DNA from: Peromyscus leucopus
Taxonomy: Eukaryota; Chordata; Mammalia; Rodentia; Cricetidae
Assembly: GCF_004664715.2 (NCBI RefSeq)
Contig: NC_051071.1
Location: forward strand, 8,397,231-8,461,230
Direction: 5' to 3'
Length of the DNA: 64,000 bases
Shown here: positions 1 through 12,345 of the stretch, one piece after another
Layout of the letters: each line of letters begins with the position of its first letter
How positions within the stretch are numbered: the stretch's first letter is position 1
Program-made: the position numbers and the translations under genes
The notes under the pieces: generated by a model
Database searches by the model: none
What the model saw: the letters and a program-made list of their open reading frames with translations, nothing else
Told to the model about the DNA's origin: nothing

Positions 1-1105
1 CAATAATATAAGACCTGGAAATGCAGGCTGGAGTAAGCCTTTTCTTCTCCAATAATTTACCATAAGCAACAGAAAGCAAACCAGGATACCTACACTTAAA
101 GCTACTTATATATAAAGATGTACACATTATGGGCTAGGATCTTGTTTGTCTCCTTTCTGAATCTAGATGTCTTCACTTAATGTTAGATGATCTAAGACCA
201 TCCACTTTCCTGCAAATTTCATGTTTTCACTTCTCTTTACAGCCGAATAACATTCCATTTTCTCTACAAACTTTCACATTTTCATTATCTATTGATCTGG
301 AGGTAGACATCTAGGTTGGTTTAATTTTATTGCTACTGTAAGTAGAACAGCAGTAAACATAGATGTGTAAATATTTCTTCAGTAGAGTATGGACTTCTCT
401 GGGTACATTCCTAGGAATGGAATATTTATGTCATAAGGTATTTTATTTTTAATTTTTTTGTAGAACCTCCTAATTGATTTCCATTGTAGCTGTATTAATT
501 TGCACTCCCACCAGCAGTGAATAAAGGCTCTCTTTTCCATATCCTCCTAATATCTGTTGTCAGACTTCTTGATAGCAGTCATTCTTACTGGAGGAAGGAG
601 ATGTTTCAAAGTAGTTTTAATATGGATTTCTTTGATCTTTAAAAAGTGACCATTGAACACTTTTTAAAAGTTAATGGTAATTTGTGCTTTTTCTTTTGAA
701 AACTGTCTGTTTTGTTAACTGGGAGTTTTATTTTCTTGGTGTTTAATTTATGCTGTTTGAAAATTCTGGATATTAGCCATTTGTCTAGAGTACACCTGAT
801 AAATTTTTTTTCTCTCAGTCTGTGGACACTTTCTTCTATCAATGTTTGGTTTTTGGTTTTGTTTTTCTGTGCAAAAACTTTACTTTCATGTGGTCACATC
901 TGTTGATACTGGGTCTAGTTCCTACACTATTGAGTTTCTGTCCTGAAAATGTTTGCCTACCCCAATGTCTTGAAAAATATACCCTATGTTTACCTCTATC
1001 AGTTTCAGCATTTCAGGTTTAAATTTAAGGCATGTGATCCATTTCAGACTGGTTTTTGATATGTATCTAATTTCATTCTTCTATAACTGGAAATCTTCTT
1101 TCTTA
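1..1105 (-). mobile_element. L1 LINE, downstream ORF2 portion, diverged
   Basis: On the plus strand this reads as the reverse complement of L1 ORF2. Recognisable landmarks are the 'cactcccaccagcagtg' block near 500, the 'attctggatattagcc' block near 765 and the 'gtgcaaaaactt' block near 870. The frame is full of stops, so the copy is dead. It runs off the left edge, where the 3' UTR and A-tail would lie. It abuts a second L1 piece in the opposite orientation at about 1105, which suggests one twin-primed insertion. Confidence 0.75.
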
Positions 1106-1690
1106 CACTCTACCCTCTTTTATTGAATACAGTATTCAAAATCTTAGCTATAGTAATTAGAAAAGAGAAAGACATAAAAATGGATAAAAGTAAGAAGTCA
1201 AACTTATTGCAAAAGTGCCTGTTTGCAGACAATATGATTCTGTAGTTAAAAGACCTTACAGAATCTACTAACAAACTCTTAGATTTAATAAAACTGTACA
1301 GTAAAGTTACATAATACAAAATCATTATAAAAAGTAGTCATCATATATACCAGTAATGTACTCTCAGAGAGTTAAATTATAAAAAATATTTCATTCAAAA
1401 TAACTTAAAAAGAAAAGAAAAAAATTAAGTAGTAATAAGGAACACACACCTAACCAAACAAATGAAAGTCCTCTACAATTAAACCATCAAGACATTAAAA
1501 ATGAAAGTCAAAGAAGATATTAGAGGATGAAAAGACCTTACAAATCCTGGGTTGGCAGACTTAATGTTGTGAAAATCACTACACTAGTGAAATGGTGATA
1601 CTAGCAAAATTAACCTACAGATTTAATGCAGTACTCTTCAAAATTCTGATGTCATATTAAAAAAAAAAGATAGTCTTATTTCACAAATAA
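1106..1690 (+). mobile_element. L1 LINE, inverted ORF2 reverse-transcriptase portion
   Basis: Plus-strand L1 ORF2 sequence covering the reverse transcriptase region. The catalytic block near 1222 reads 'tttgcagacaatatgattct', which gives F-A-D-N in place of the usual F-A-D-D. Further downstream, 'acctaaccaaacaaatgaaagt' near 1449 and 'acagatttaatgcagt' near 1616 are typical L1 strings. Stops and frameshifts are frequent. Its orientation is opposite to the adjoining L1 segment on the left. Confidence 0.72.
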
Positions 1691-1803
1691 GTGTGGGAAA
1701 ACTGAATATGAACCAGAAAAAGAATGAAATTAGATACATATCTTTTAACTTTTATAATATTGTAACTTTGGAATTGTTATATGAGGCTGTAAAAATTGAA
1801 CCT

Positions 1804-2139
1804 TGCTGTGGAACAATCTTTGTACACTGTACATATATATTGCTCTCATTTTTAATAAAAACCTGATTGGCCAATGGCTAGACAGGATTTTTGGGGCAGA
1901 GAGAATACTGGAAAGGAGGACGGAGTCAGAGGAATCACCAGAAGATGAAACAGGAGGTACAAGATGAAAAAGAGGTAACACCACATGGCAGAGTGTAGAT
2001 TAATATAAATGGGTTGATTAAGTTGTAAAAGTTAGTTGGTATTAAGTCTGAGCTAACAGCCAATCATTTATAATTAATATTAAGCTTCTTTGTGGTTATT
2101 TGGGAGCAGCTGCCAAGACAAAGAGAAACTCCGCCTACA
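1804..2139 (+). mobile_element. Solo LTR, class II (ERVK-type), 336 bp
   Basis: The element starts with TG (TGCTGTGGAAC) and ends with CA (CGCCTACA). It is flanked by a perfect 6-bp direct repeat, GAACCT, at 1798-1803 and 2140-2145. Six-base duplications fit class II endogenous retroviruses. The internal block 'gattggccaatggctagaca' resembles the corresponding part of the LTR at 35793. There is no internal retroviral sequence, so it is a solo LTR left by recombination. It is antisense to FANCL if the left end is U3, which I infer from the relative at 35793. Confidence 0.78.
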
Positions 2140-2484
2140 GAACCTATCTATGAAATTGGTCCTGTAGAAGAAACATCGTATCTTCAACCTTAGATGGTCA
2201 GTTTCAAATCATATTCAATAGTCTTCATCTGCAATATACAATATAAAATTAAATGAGCAAAACCCAAAGAAATGAAATGTGCCCTTCCTTATTCAATTCA
2301 ATACAGCAAATATGAATACTGAATCTACTAAATGTTATATCCTATATTAGATACCAAAGACACTATAAAGTATAGCAGGTGAGGTCAAGCACTACAGTCA
2401 GATTTCCAGTCCTGCACTATAACCTCTAAGTACATTTCCTTCTCAGCAAGTAATTTAATCTCAGTTTCATGTGGTAGTTAGCTT

Positions 2485-2870
2485 TCTTTCACACAAGATA
2501 ATTACCTTACCAATAGAAAAAGGCTTACTTTAACCAAGTTTTGGAGTTACCAGTCCCAAACTGGAAAACCCCATGGCTTTGGACAACTGAAGAGGGAGCC
2601 AACTGGCAACAGGGCTTTGGAGAAAACATGTGGAGAAGTAGACTCCTCACACACAGCCAGGAAGCAAGGGAGACAGATAAAAGAAACCAAGGCTCTTCAA
2701 TTCCCTACTAAGTTGCCCCTAAAGACCTACAGGCTTTCCATGAACTACAAGTTCTTGCACCTGCCATAAGCGCCGCTCTGCAGACCAAGTCTTTAACATA
2801 CAAGCTTCTGGGGGATAGTCAACCACAACACAGCACATCCACACCACAGAGATCCTTCCAAGATTTGAGG
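2485..2870. repeat. Diverged rodent interspersed repeat, family not assigned
   Basis: The stretch has the composition and phrases of a medium-reiterated rodent repeat, for example 'gaccaagtctttaacata' and 'ctgggggatagtcaa' near 2785-2820. I could not settle the family or the exact ends. Confidence 0.4.
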
Positions 2871-2978
2871 TGGACAGTGTATATAAAATTTCAACTACTC
2901 AGTATATAGTGTGTGTTTGTACTTTTGTAGCAAGTATTTTAAGAGATATAGTTCCTGAGTTAAATAATTTTATATCCT

Positions 2979-3146
2979 GCTGGGTGGTGGTGGCGCACAT
3001 CTTTAATCTCAGCACTCGGGAGGCAGAGGCAGGCAGATCTTTGTGAGTTCAAGTCCAGCCTGGTCTACAGAGCAAGAGCCAGGAAAGGCTCAAAGCTACA
3101 CAGAGAAACCCTGTCTTGAAAAAACAAAACAAACAAACAAACAAAA
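2979..3146 (+). mobile_element. B1 SINE
   Basis: Full-length B1 on the plus strand. It has the 'ggtggtggcgcacatcttta' 5' end, the 'gcactcgggaggcagaggca' core and the 'acacagagaaaccctgtctt' 3' end, followed by an (AAAC)n tail. It is diverged from the youngest copies. Confidence 0.9.
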
Positions 3147-3695
3147 ATTATGTCCTAATGAAGGAAATATCAAATAGGAAAATATTTGTAAAAATTAGAT
3201 CATGAATATTGATTTCATTAACATATAAAAAGTTATTTAAAGCATCAGTAAAATCGAAATGAGCTGACATTAATATAAAATGGAGAGAAAATAACTCCTT
3301 AACACCAACAAACATATGATCTAACAGAAATGTCATCTTGTGAGTTTAGACATCACTTCTCTAATTGCACAGCTTCATAGTAGGCAAAGAAACAAAACTT
3401 TCAGAGTTCAGAAATGAGTTAAAAAAAAAAAAATGAAGTGTCTGGAATATCTGAATTGTCCAAAGTAACTTTTCCTTCAACAGATAACTCACCGCATGGT
3501 CTCACTCTGCTCTCATTATCCACCAGCACTCCTGTTATTTGTCACGCTCTGTGGCAGGGCCTCAGGGAAGAGGTGAATATTTTGCAGATCCTATGAGACC
3601 TTAATCCATGCCCTTAACCCTTTCCAAAATAACCAATCTGAGCTTCATTATGAATCTGCTCAAAACAACTTTAGTCTATTTTTTCACTGCTTCCT

Positions 3696-3715
3696 ACACA
3701 CACACACACACACAC
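3696..3715. repeat. (AC)n microsatellite, short
   Basis: Ten perfect AC dinucleotides. Confidence 0.9.
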
Positions 3716-4004
3716 ATCACACATTTATAATTTTTATTTTCTTCTTTGCACTTTTTGTTTCCTGTAAGATTACGTATTATTTTCATAATAATAAAAAATA
3801 TGTAGAAACTGGAATTGATGAGCTCTTAGCTGTCTTTGCATTTCATGATCTTCATAATATGCTCAAACACATTAATTTAATAAAACAATTTCAATCCTAT
3901 GCCAGGGCAACTGGTAAACTCACCCAAAATGCCATTGTTTGTGTACGTATTTCCAAGAAGATGATTAAAGAATATGAAATGGGAGAATAAAAAAATATAC
4001 AGCA

Positions 4005-4135
4005 GAGCCAGGTGTGGTGGCATACATCTACAGCTCCAGCATGTAGGAAACTACGAAAGAGGACCAGGACTTGAGGGCCAGTCTGGGCTCCATAAAGAAG
4101 GTCTACATAAGAACCTGCTTGAAACAAAACAAAAC
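4005..4135 (+). mobile_element. B1-like SINE, diverged
   Basis: The start 'gccaggtgtggtggcataca' is B1-like, followed by a decayed body and an A-rich 3' end that runs into the (CA)n tract at 4163. Confidence 0.6.
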
Positions 4136-4161
4136 AGACACAGGACAGAAGCAAAGAGAAA

Positions 4162-4162
<1 letters not shown>

Positions 4163-4212
<50 letters not shown>
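4163..4212. repeat. (CA)25 microsatellite
   Basis: Twenty-five uninterrupted CA units grown from the tail region of the preceding SINE. Confidence 0.97.
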
Positions 4213-4216
<4 letters not shown>

Positions 4217-4614
4217 CAACACACAAACAGAAGGCTAAGTGTCCCCTAAACCAATCAAAACAAGAACACAGATACCTTTCAGCTAAATCTTATTATGGTG
4301 GGAGGAGATATGCTAAACAGTGTCTTCCAGAATCTTCTACCACAGATAAAGATAGAGAAGAGGAGGAGGAGGAGGAGGAGAAAGAAGATGACTATAAAAC
4401 ATTATGAGAACATTGGAGAATATCCAGAAGTAAAAAGAAATGGCCGCCAAGAGCATTCTATTCTACTTCCTTGAAAGTGTTCACAGGGAAGGTCCATGTG
4501 AAGGTACACCAACCACAAAAAGACTGTTATTTTAATGCAGAGTAGGGCTGAGATAGCAAAGAGGTGCTCACAATAACTCAGGGTTAGGGTAGATAACTCT
4601 ATTATGTGTGTCTT

Positions 4615-5014
4615 ATTTAAGGTTACTATTGCTGTGATGAAACACCATGGCCAGAGGCAACTTGAGGAAGAAAGGGTTTAGTTGGCTTACACCTCCACAT
4701 CACCATTTACCAGTGAAGGAAGTCAGGGCAGGAATTCAAATAGGACAGGAACTTAGAGGCAGGAACTGATGCAGAGGCCATGGAGAAGAGCTGCTTACTG
4801 GCTTGCTTTCTTATAGAACCCAGGAGCACCAGCCCAGAGATGGCCCCACCCACAATGAGCTGGCCGGCCCCTTCCCCATCAATCACTAATTAAGAAAATG
4901 CTCTACGGGCTTGCCTACAGCCAGATTTTATGAAGGCATTTTCTCAATTGAGGTTCCCTCCTCTCAGGCGACTTTAGCTTGTGTCAAGTTGACATAAAAT
5001 TAGCCAGCACAATG
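4615..5014 (+). repeat. Rodent medium-reiterated repeat, near full length
   Basis: Runs from 'ggttactattgctgtgatga' to 'cataaaattagccagcaca'. Other copies of the family are at 42690-43070 (plus) and, split by an insertion, at 27450-27620 with 29109-29300 (minus). The family is a very common non-coding rodent repeat. I do not assign a database name. Confidence 0.7.
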
Positions 5015-6389
5015 TGTATAGAGAGGACAACCATATAGTTTAAAAGGCAGGGTAATACATTTTTAAATTACAGCTTATGAAGTATGAGCCAAATGAGTAG
5101 GAAGGCAGATGAAGATTTTTGTTCCATTCACGAAATCGTCTGGAAGTGATGTGTGCCGAGGTCTAAACTCTACAAATGAACTAGCACCTGCTCCTGCAAT
5201 GTGCAGCAGAAATACTTCTCTTTTGTTCTATACATTAATAGGGTGGAAGTAGAGCTATGGTTAGTGCCTCCAGCCCATGGCTACTCACACAGAAGTTACA
5301 GAAAGCTTTCCACATAGTGAGCCCAAATCATATGAACACCTGTCGGGGAGGTTATGCAATTCTAGGGACAAGGAAAGCACCTGAAAGAGGCCTGGCCCTG
5401 TTTTTTAGGAATGGAGTTTAAAGACTTCCTGGTGGTGAAATGTCTTAGAAATCACAAACATTTGCACAGATTTTGTTCGATCTTGAGAAACAAATCACAC
5501 AACTGAGAAGCAAGGTTCTTTTTAAGGCAAACTTGTGGACTTTTTAGGTGTCCGTGGTGTATGTACTCTTGCCTTCAGCAGCATCATCTATAGCACAGAA
5601 CAATGACGATTTGGCTGAGCCCAAGATGCCCCTAAAGCAAAGTCTAAGAAGGAGAAATGGTTAGAAATGAACTTAAGGAATGCAAATAAGGGACTGGAAA
5701 AGGTGAAATACGGGATAGATTGGTCAAAACAGGGGGTATCCATCTGAAATGGTCCTGTGGCAATAAAGACACTGAGAAGATGAAGGGGAAGTTCTCCTCA
5801 CCACCCAACCCCAACCCCAGGAGCCTTTATTTACTGGTTTTCTCTCTCCACTAACTGGTTGCCACAGGGGTATTAAATCTCACAATCTCAGATGAGCTCC
5901 CCTGACACAGCCCCCAAGTAGCTCAAGACTCCTGGACCTCAGTACTAGGAACGCCTGGAAAGAAAGGTGATCACTCCATTATGAAGCTGAAAGAAACACC
6001 ATGGCTGAGTGTGGCTAGAGGGGGAGGTAGCCAAAAGGAATCAGCAAGTGACACCAGTTCACTTCTCTAAGACTTCTCTAGGTGTTTCTAAAAACACTCA
6101 CCACAAGAAATCAGTCCTTAGAAGCTTAATGGTAGCAAGAGGGTAAAAGCGATTTCTGCCTTCAAGAAATACTGTCCACTTGGGGGTTCCTTGAGAGCTG
6201 AGAGTTCTTTATCTAATCTAAACACAAGTACATTATTAGGGGAGGAGTGGAACACATCTTCCCCCAACTCATAGGCTACCTTCCTGCATTCATAATAGCA
6301 ACATGAACAGAAATTTGCAGTTTTAACAAAGTCCAATCACCAAATAGTTCCCTCCTGAATGTTGTTTTTTTGGTGAATAACAAGAAGCC

Positions 6390-6890
6390 CTATGTGTGAC
6401 CTAAAGCTTCAAATATTTTCTAAGTTCATTCTAGAAATTTTGGAGTTTCAGCTCTTATACTGTTTACTATCCATTTTGAGTTCATCTTTTTATGTGAGTC
6501 AGAGATTGACCTTTGTCACACAGACTCCAATTGTCTCCGCATTATTTGTTGAAAACACAACCCTTGCTGTACCCATTGCGTGCACCTTGCTGAACGCAGA
6601 TGTCTGTTGAGTCTGTTCTGCACTGTGTGTCTACCTATGTGACACCAGATTATCTTAAGAAGAGCTCCCCAAGTCTTTAGACCAGATGTGGCTACTCCCC
6701 CAACTCAGTTCTTCAGATTTGTTTGTCTGTCAATAGCCTTTTTGTTTTGAGATCATTTTAAAATAATTATCAGGCCTGAAGAAAAACACAGAACTTTTAT
6801 TGGGTTTATACAGAATCTACAGGTCAATCTGGAGAGAAAAGACAACATTGGACCTTCCAATGCATAGACATGGTTCTCTCTGTCCATGAA
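6390..6890 (-). mobile_element. Old L1 fragment, ORF2 antisense
   Basis: Weak but colinear similarity to the reverse complement of mammalian L1 ORF2: the 'ccattttgagttcatctttt' block near 6472, the 'attatttgttgaaaac' block near 6540, and 'agaatctacaggtcaat' near 6811. Heavily decayed, so probably an ancestral L1 older than the rodent-specific elements. Confidence 0.6.
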
Positions 6891-7270
6891 GAATTTGAGG
6901 AAAACACGTGGTGGCACTTCAGTCAAGACGCATGGATGCCAAGCATACCAACAGATGTCTCACCATTAGTCATTAAGAAAATGAAGATTAGAGACATTTG
7001 AGACACCATCAAATGTCCACCTGCGTGTCTAAGATGAAGAAACTAAGCATAGCAAGGCCAGCAAAGAAGCTGCCGGGCAGCAAGTCTCAAATATCACTGT
7101 TAAAATAGAAAACAGCACAACAGTGAAAACACTTGATAGTTCCCTAAGAAGTTACAGATGTAGCTCCTGTAATATCTAGCCACTTCTAAACATGCACTAA
7201 ACAGAAATGAAAACATGCTTACATAATGAGCACACACTGTTTATAGAAGTTTTGCTTTTCTATGTAAAAG

Positions 7271-7271
<1 letters not shown>

Positions 7272-7317
<46 letters not shown>
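7272..7317. repeat. (TG)23 microsatellite
   Basis: Uninterrupted TG tract of 46 bases. Confidence 0.97.
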
Positions 7318-7320
<3 letters not shown>

Positions 7321-7799
7321 ATGCAGACATTAATGATCGTGGGGTGCCTAGTCTCAATTGATACAAGCACAACACAACTCCTAAATTTGGGAATGTCATG
7401 GAAGAAGGGGTGTAAGGCCTGTAAGAGCCAAGGACCAGGATGTCATCTGTAAGATTGTGTCTCCAAGAAATGGCAGGGAAGCTAAACCCACAATACCTCA
7501 ACCACATGGCTGCCTAAACATGATCTGAACAGCATGACACCAACAGACACACTAACATGGAAGGCTGAAATGTTCCAGGGACTCACTCTAGACAAAGAAC
7601 TACAGGCAGCTAATAACTGCTTAGAAAGGGTGGAGTAGCTTTTCCTGGAGATGAGCCCCTAATTGGTGATCCAACAGTAAGTGGTCAGCCCTGAAATAAG
7701 AGGTATTGAAAGGAGCGGACAGGGAAGGACTTAGAGGGAAGAAAGCTAAGAAGGAAAACAAATTTTAGTTCATTAAAATAAAAGGTTCTAAATTATTTG

Positions 7800-8080
7800 A
7801 ATGTTTACGTGCATGTTCATGTGTGTCATGGCGGTAGTGTGCAGGTCAGAGGAGCCTCGCATGTCAGTCCTGCCCTGACCTTGTTTGACACAGGACCTCA
7901 CTTGTTTTTCTGCCCTATCTGCCAGGTTAACTGCTTGCAAGCTCCTCTTCATAGAAACACTGGGATTACAAATGCTTCCACTGCATGTCCAGGTTTTTTG
8001 TGGGCTCTGGGAATTTGAACTCAGATCCTCGTCCTTGCAAGGCAAGTACTTTTAGCCAGTGAGCCATTTCCCAGCCTTAG
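7800..8080 (-). mobile_element. B3/B4-type SINE
   Basis: Read on the minus strand, it opens with the tRNA-derived 'aaatggctcactggctaaaa' head (reverse complement near 8050-8075) and continues through 'gaggatctgagttcaaattc'. The remainder is diverged. Confidence 0.65.
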
Positions 8081-8094
8081 TCTAGGCAACTCCT

Positions 8095-8450
8095 GAAAAC
8101 ATCAGTGTCCACAGACAAGTGAATGTCAGCATGTGGTCTATCCATACTACTTCACAGTAAGAGCATGACCTATACGACATGCTGCAGCAAGGGAAATCTC
8201 CAAACAGCTATGTTAAGGAAAGAAGCCTGGAAGTGCACAGAAGCCACAAACAGCGACAGAAGCTGGAGAAATAAGGACAGAAGGGACAAGACAGGAGACC
8301 AAAGGGGAAAGACAAAGTGTGCACATAGTAGAAATGTCAGTTATCTAAAGAATGGAGATATCATGGGCAATTATTTGTCAAAACTCACCCAAATGAACGT
8401 TCTTTAATGTGTCCCATTTAGTTTGTCAATTGTAACTCAATAAACCAGTT
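8095..8450 (+). mobile_element. Possible old L1 3'-end fragment
   Basis: 'gtggtctatccatactactt' and the following 'gaaagaagcctggaagtgca' resemble the 3' end of old mammalian L1 ORF2, ending in 'gtaactcaataaa' near 8434. Similarity is weak and judged by eye. Confidence 0.4.
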
Positions 8451-9584
8451 CAAGAATACTCATTGTGATCTCTGGACAGTAACAGATTCAGCAGTACTCT
8501 CAGTAATGTTTTCCTTAACAATTAAAAACTTAGGCAAAAATAACAGTACTCTTTACCGCTAAGAAGAGACAAAGGAGCAATTGGTTCATACACCAATGGA
8601 GACAATGAGATCTTACCAAGTACATAGTACAAACACTGAAGAAGGAAGACGGATATATACATGGGGACCAAGATGTTGGCTCATGCCCCATAGCTGTTAT
8701 TAAATCATGTTAAACCAGGAAAGCACTTAAGCATTAAAGTGTGAACACTGCCAGTCTCGAAGTGCAGTGCTTCTTATCTTTAAAAGCATTCTGTTACTTC
8801 CCTAATACCCAAAGAGAAGTAATAACAGCAGTCACTTAAGCAGATCTCAGAGTTTAACATGGTCCTCTTAGCACTATTATTGCCAGTATTTTAATAATGT
8901 TCACATAGTCCTGGAACGTGAGTTTTTGTGCTCTGATGACACTTAAATCAATAGCATAATTTTCTAGTACTTGCAACAGGTGCTTCTCATTCTGATTTTT
9001 TTTATATTTCTCTACAATACTTGTAGATAAACCCTATAATAACCATTTTTATCTTTATCAATGAGAGAGTCAAAAAAGACTTACACAGAATATAAAAACA
9101 TGAAGAGATTAAACTTCAGAAATTTAATTTTAATATTGACTGCAGTATTTCCAATCAGTTATCTCTAAATAAATCTACATATCTAATTCATTTAATTTTA
9201 CCTGCATTTCCAATGATGTCCTCACATGCATCTCTAGTTATATGTGTGACTGGATCTATCCAACCGCATGATGTTCCTGTTAAGCAAATCCATGAAGGAC
9301 TTGCTATCTCTCTTGTGCTGATACTATTTCAACTGCAACTGACCATCTCAAGTATTTGCTCCTATTTTCAATTTATATGAAGAGCTACTGGGGATAAATG
9401 AAGCAGTCACCTCATGTTTGAAAGCTGTAGTAATTTTACTAAGAAAGAAAAAGTCTGTCAAGTTCATGATGAAAATAAGTAGGCATTTTAAATATTGTCC
9501 ATAGCTATCCTATGTTTTATACTATTTTTTTAAAAAATGAGTCAATTAGTTAAAAATTAAGCCCGTCTATCTTTTTGTCTTGTG

Positions 9585-10135
9585 TGTGACATGTGTAGTG
9601 TATGTGTATATATACATGTCTATTTGTGTGTGACATGTGTAGTGTATGTGTATATATACATGTCTATTTGTGGTGTGTGACATGTGTAGTGTGTGTGTAT
9701 ATATACATGTCTATTTGTGTGTGTGTGACATGTGTAGTGTGTGTGTATATATACATGTCTATGTGACATGTGTAGTGTGTTGTATATATACATGTCTATT
9801 TGTGTGTGTGCATGTGTAGTGTTGTGTGTATATATACATGTCTATTTGTGTGTGTACATGATTGTAGTGTGTGTATATATACATGTCTATTTGTGTGTGT
9901 GACATGTGTAGTGTGTGTGTATATATACATGTCTATTTGTGTGTGTGACATGTGTAGTGTGTGTGTGTATATATACATGTCTATTTTTTTGTATGTGTGA
10001 CATGTGTAGTGTATGTGCATGTATACATGTCTATTTGTGTGTGTGTGACATGTGTAGTGTATGTGCATGTGCACATGTCTATTATTTCTGTGTGTGTGTG
10101 ACATGTGTAGTGTATGTGCATGTGCACGTATGTCT
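9585..10135. repeat. GT-rich minisatellite, about 12 copies of a ~46-bp unit
   Basis: A head-to-tail array whose unit contains 'gacatgtgtagtgt', then 'gtatatatacatgtctattt' and a (GT)n spacer. Copy starts are at roughly 9587, 9633, 9679, 9727, 9765, 9811, 9857, 9901, 9947, 9999, 10047 and 10100. The last three copies change 'gtatatatacatg' towards 'gcatgtgcacatg'. Long open frames through it are artefacts of the periodicity. Confidence 0.9.
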
Positions 10136-10184
10136 GCACATATGTGGAAGACAGGGAGCAGCACCAGGTATCCGGCATCATCTC

Positions 10185-10372
10185 CCTCCCCTTATCTTTA
10201 GACTCAGTCTTTCACTGCACTTGGAGCTCCCAGATTCCCAGCGAGATCTAAGGGTCTGCCTGTCTCTGCCTCAAAGCATTAGCATTATGGACAAGTGCCA
10301 CTGTGTATAAATTTTACATGGTGCTGGGAATCCAAACAGCTCCTCAGGCTTATACAATGAGCATTACCAATA
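10185..10372 (-). mobile_element. B4/RSINE-type SINE
   Basis: The reverse complement carries the features of B1-tRNA composite SINEs: 'gggtctgcctgtctctgcct' (plus strand near 10251) followed by 'acatggtgctgggaatccaa' near 10316. Confidence 0.65.
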
Positions 10373-10481
10373 GAATCCCTTCCACGAACCAGTCTATCTT
10401 TCTGTTATACAGTATCAATACCCTGACAAAGAAAAAGCTAGCTATATGGAACTTTTTCTCATGCACACCAAACATAACTAA

Positions 10482-10493
10482 AAAAAAAAAAAA

Positions 10494-10553
<60 letters not shown>

Positions 10554-10573
10554 AAAAAAGAAAGAAAGAAAGG
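10482..10573. repeat. (A)n(GAAA)n tract
   Basis: A run of A followed by about 19 GAAA units with one A-rich interruption near 10554. It is probably an expanded retroposon tail. Confidence 0.95.
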
Positions 10574-10936
10574 ACTAATAGAAAGAATAGCAGTGTATGC
10601 TGGCTGCTAATTTGTTCCCAAAGCCTGAGACAGGGGACTGACTAACTGCATTGACAGCACTTTAAAACTACACACTGTTCTGCTGACTCTACTGTCTCCT
10701 CCTGCAGCTCTTGCTTCCCTCTCTGCCTGCCTACTGAGCTAGGGGCTTTTAATATGCAATTTCTATCTCCCTAAAAAGTGTGTGGGGCGGTATTTCCTAC
10801 CCGAAAGAACTAGTGTCTCTCATACATTTCATAACTGATCACCATTCTGTTTCCAACCTGCTAGATTTTAATCTTCAAACTGAATGCTTATTTTCCAGAA
10901 GGATGTATTAAGGTGCTTTCAGGAACCTCCACCACC

Positions 10937-11052
10937 ACACACACAATGTGTGCGTGCACACTGAGTGTGTGTGCACAAATGCTCCAGTGCACACACACAC
11001 ACAATGTGTGCGTGCGCACTGAGTGTGTGTGCACAAATGCTCCAGTGCACAA
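10937..11052. repeat. Two-copy tandem repeat, 58-bp period
   Basis: The block from 'aatgtgtgcgtgc' to 'gctccagtgcac' occurs at 10945 and again at 11003 with one visible difference (gcaca versus gcgca). A decayed SINE-like stretch with 'gagactgaactcagggcca' follows to about 11185. Confidence 0.85.
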
Positions 11053-12345
11053 GGGAGGTCCGAGAACACCTCCTTCCAGTCCAGACTGTCCTTTAACTCC
11101 ATGAGTCCTGGAGACTGAACTCAGGGCCAACTCACCAGGTTTGGTGACAAGCATGCTAATCTGCTGAGTCCTATCTCTGTCCCCAAAGAATGTTTTACAA
11201 TATGAAAATACTCCTATGCATGAGTACACTAATACCCACCCATTGGAAATTAGTCCCAGGTCGAGGGGAAGCGGAGAGTGGGAGGGCAGCAAATATAAGT
11301 AAAGTACAATGATAAGACATACATGAAAATACTATTGTGAAAATCATTCCTTTGTATGCCCACTAAAAATTAATTTATTTAAGAACAGAGAATATGAACT
11401 TATTAGAAAGGATGATGGAGAATGTTAATATTACATATGTGCTTCAATGATATTAGCTAAAATCATTTCTTTTCATCCAATAGTGAAATACTTAAAATAA
11501 TCTGATAGATTTTTTTCTTTTACTTGAGGCACCTGCTATGTATGAATATTTTATCAATTTATGATAAAGATTAAATAATAGTTTAAATAAAAGCAATATG
11601 TTAGCCAATAAAAAAAAAAAAACAGGACATTCATCTTCTGTCCATGTGTTTAGTCATCTTTCCCACCCACACAGCTCACTGAGATTGAGGCATTTCTTAT
11701 CACCATCCATGTTTTGTTGTAGAACATCATACAATTCTTGAGAACTCGAGAATCTTTAAGATAAATGTAACAACATATACACTATTACTAGACCGATATA
11801 TAATACACATAGACATGAAAGACACTTTTTTTTCCTCTGATCTCTATGTTAAGAGCTCATTAAGGTAAAACATTTTACATTTGTGTCACACTTTACAAAT
11901 CCAAAAGACTTTTGTTCATAATCCCAATCTATGATTTTTGTGTCATATGCAGTCTATGACACAAATATTATTTCCCTCTTTTTATAAAATTAAATAGTTT
12001 ATACAATGCCATACATTAATGTACCCAGACAGGATTGATCCAGCCTTTTAGAGTTTGTTTTCTCTTTTCCTATGCTACTCTGGCCCAAAAAAATCAAATT
12101 ATGGAGGTTACTATGAAGATCTATAATTCAGTCAAACTTATTAACAGGAGCAGGTAGATCATTTCAAATGTGCCTTAAGGTGGGAGAGGGTCATCTGATA
12201 AACATCCTGTCCCATATATAAGTCTCTGTGGGTCTTTCATTCACAGAAAACTTTTATTATTGCACAGAAGTATCTCATGTGTACTGATTCCAATTTTTCT
12301 ACTAAGCTTAAGCTAACTTTGATAATCTTCTAAATCAATAGCACT

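Noticed and set aside
3897..4249. Open frames across the (CA)n tract
   Set aside because: Poly(Val-Cys) and poly(His-Thr) are dinucleotide-repeat artefacts. The same applies at 7207-7507, 57821-58117 and 60287-60676.
9796..10310. Open frames of up to 131 codons on both strands with a Cys/Val/Tyr-rich or His/Thr-rich pattern
   Set aside because: They follow the periodicity of the GT minisatellite and are not protein-like.
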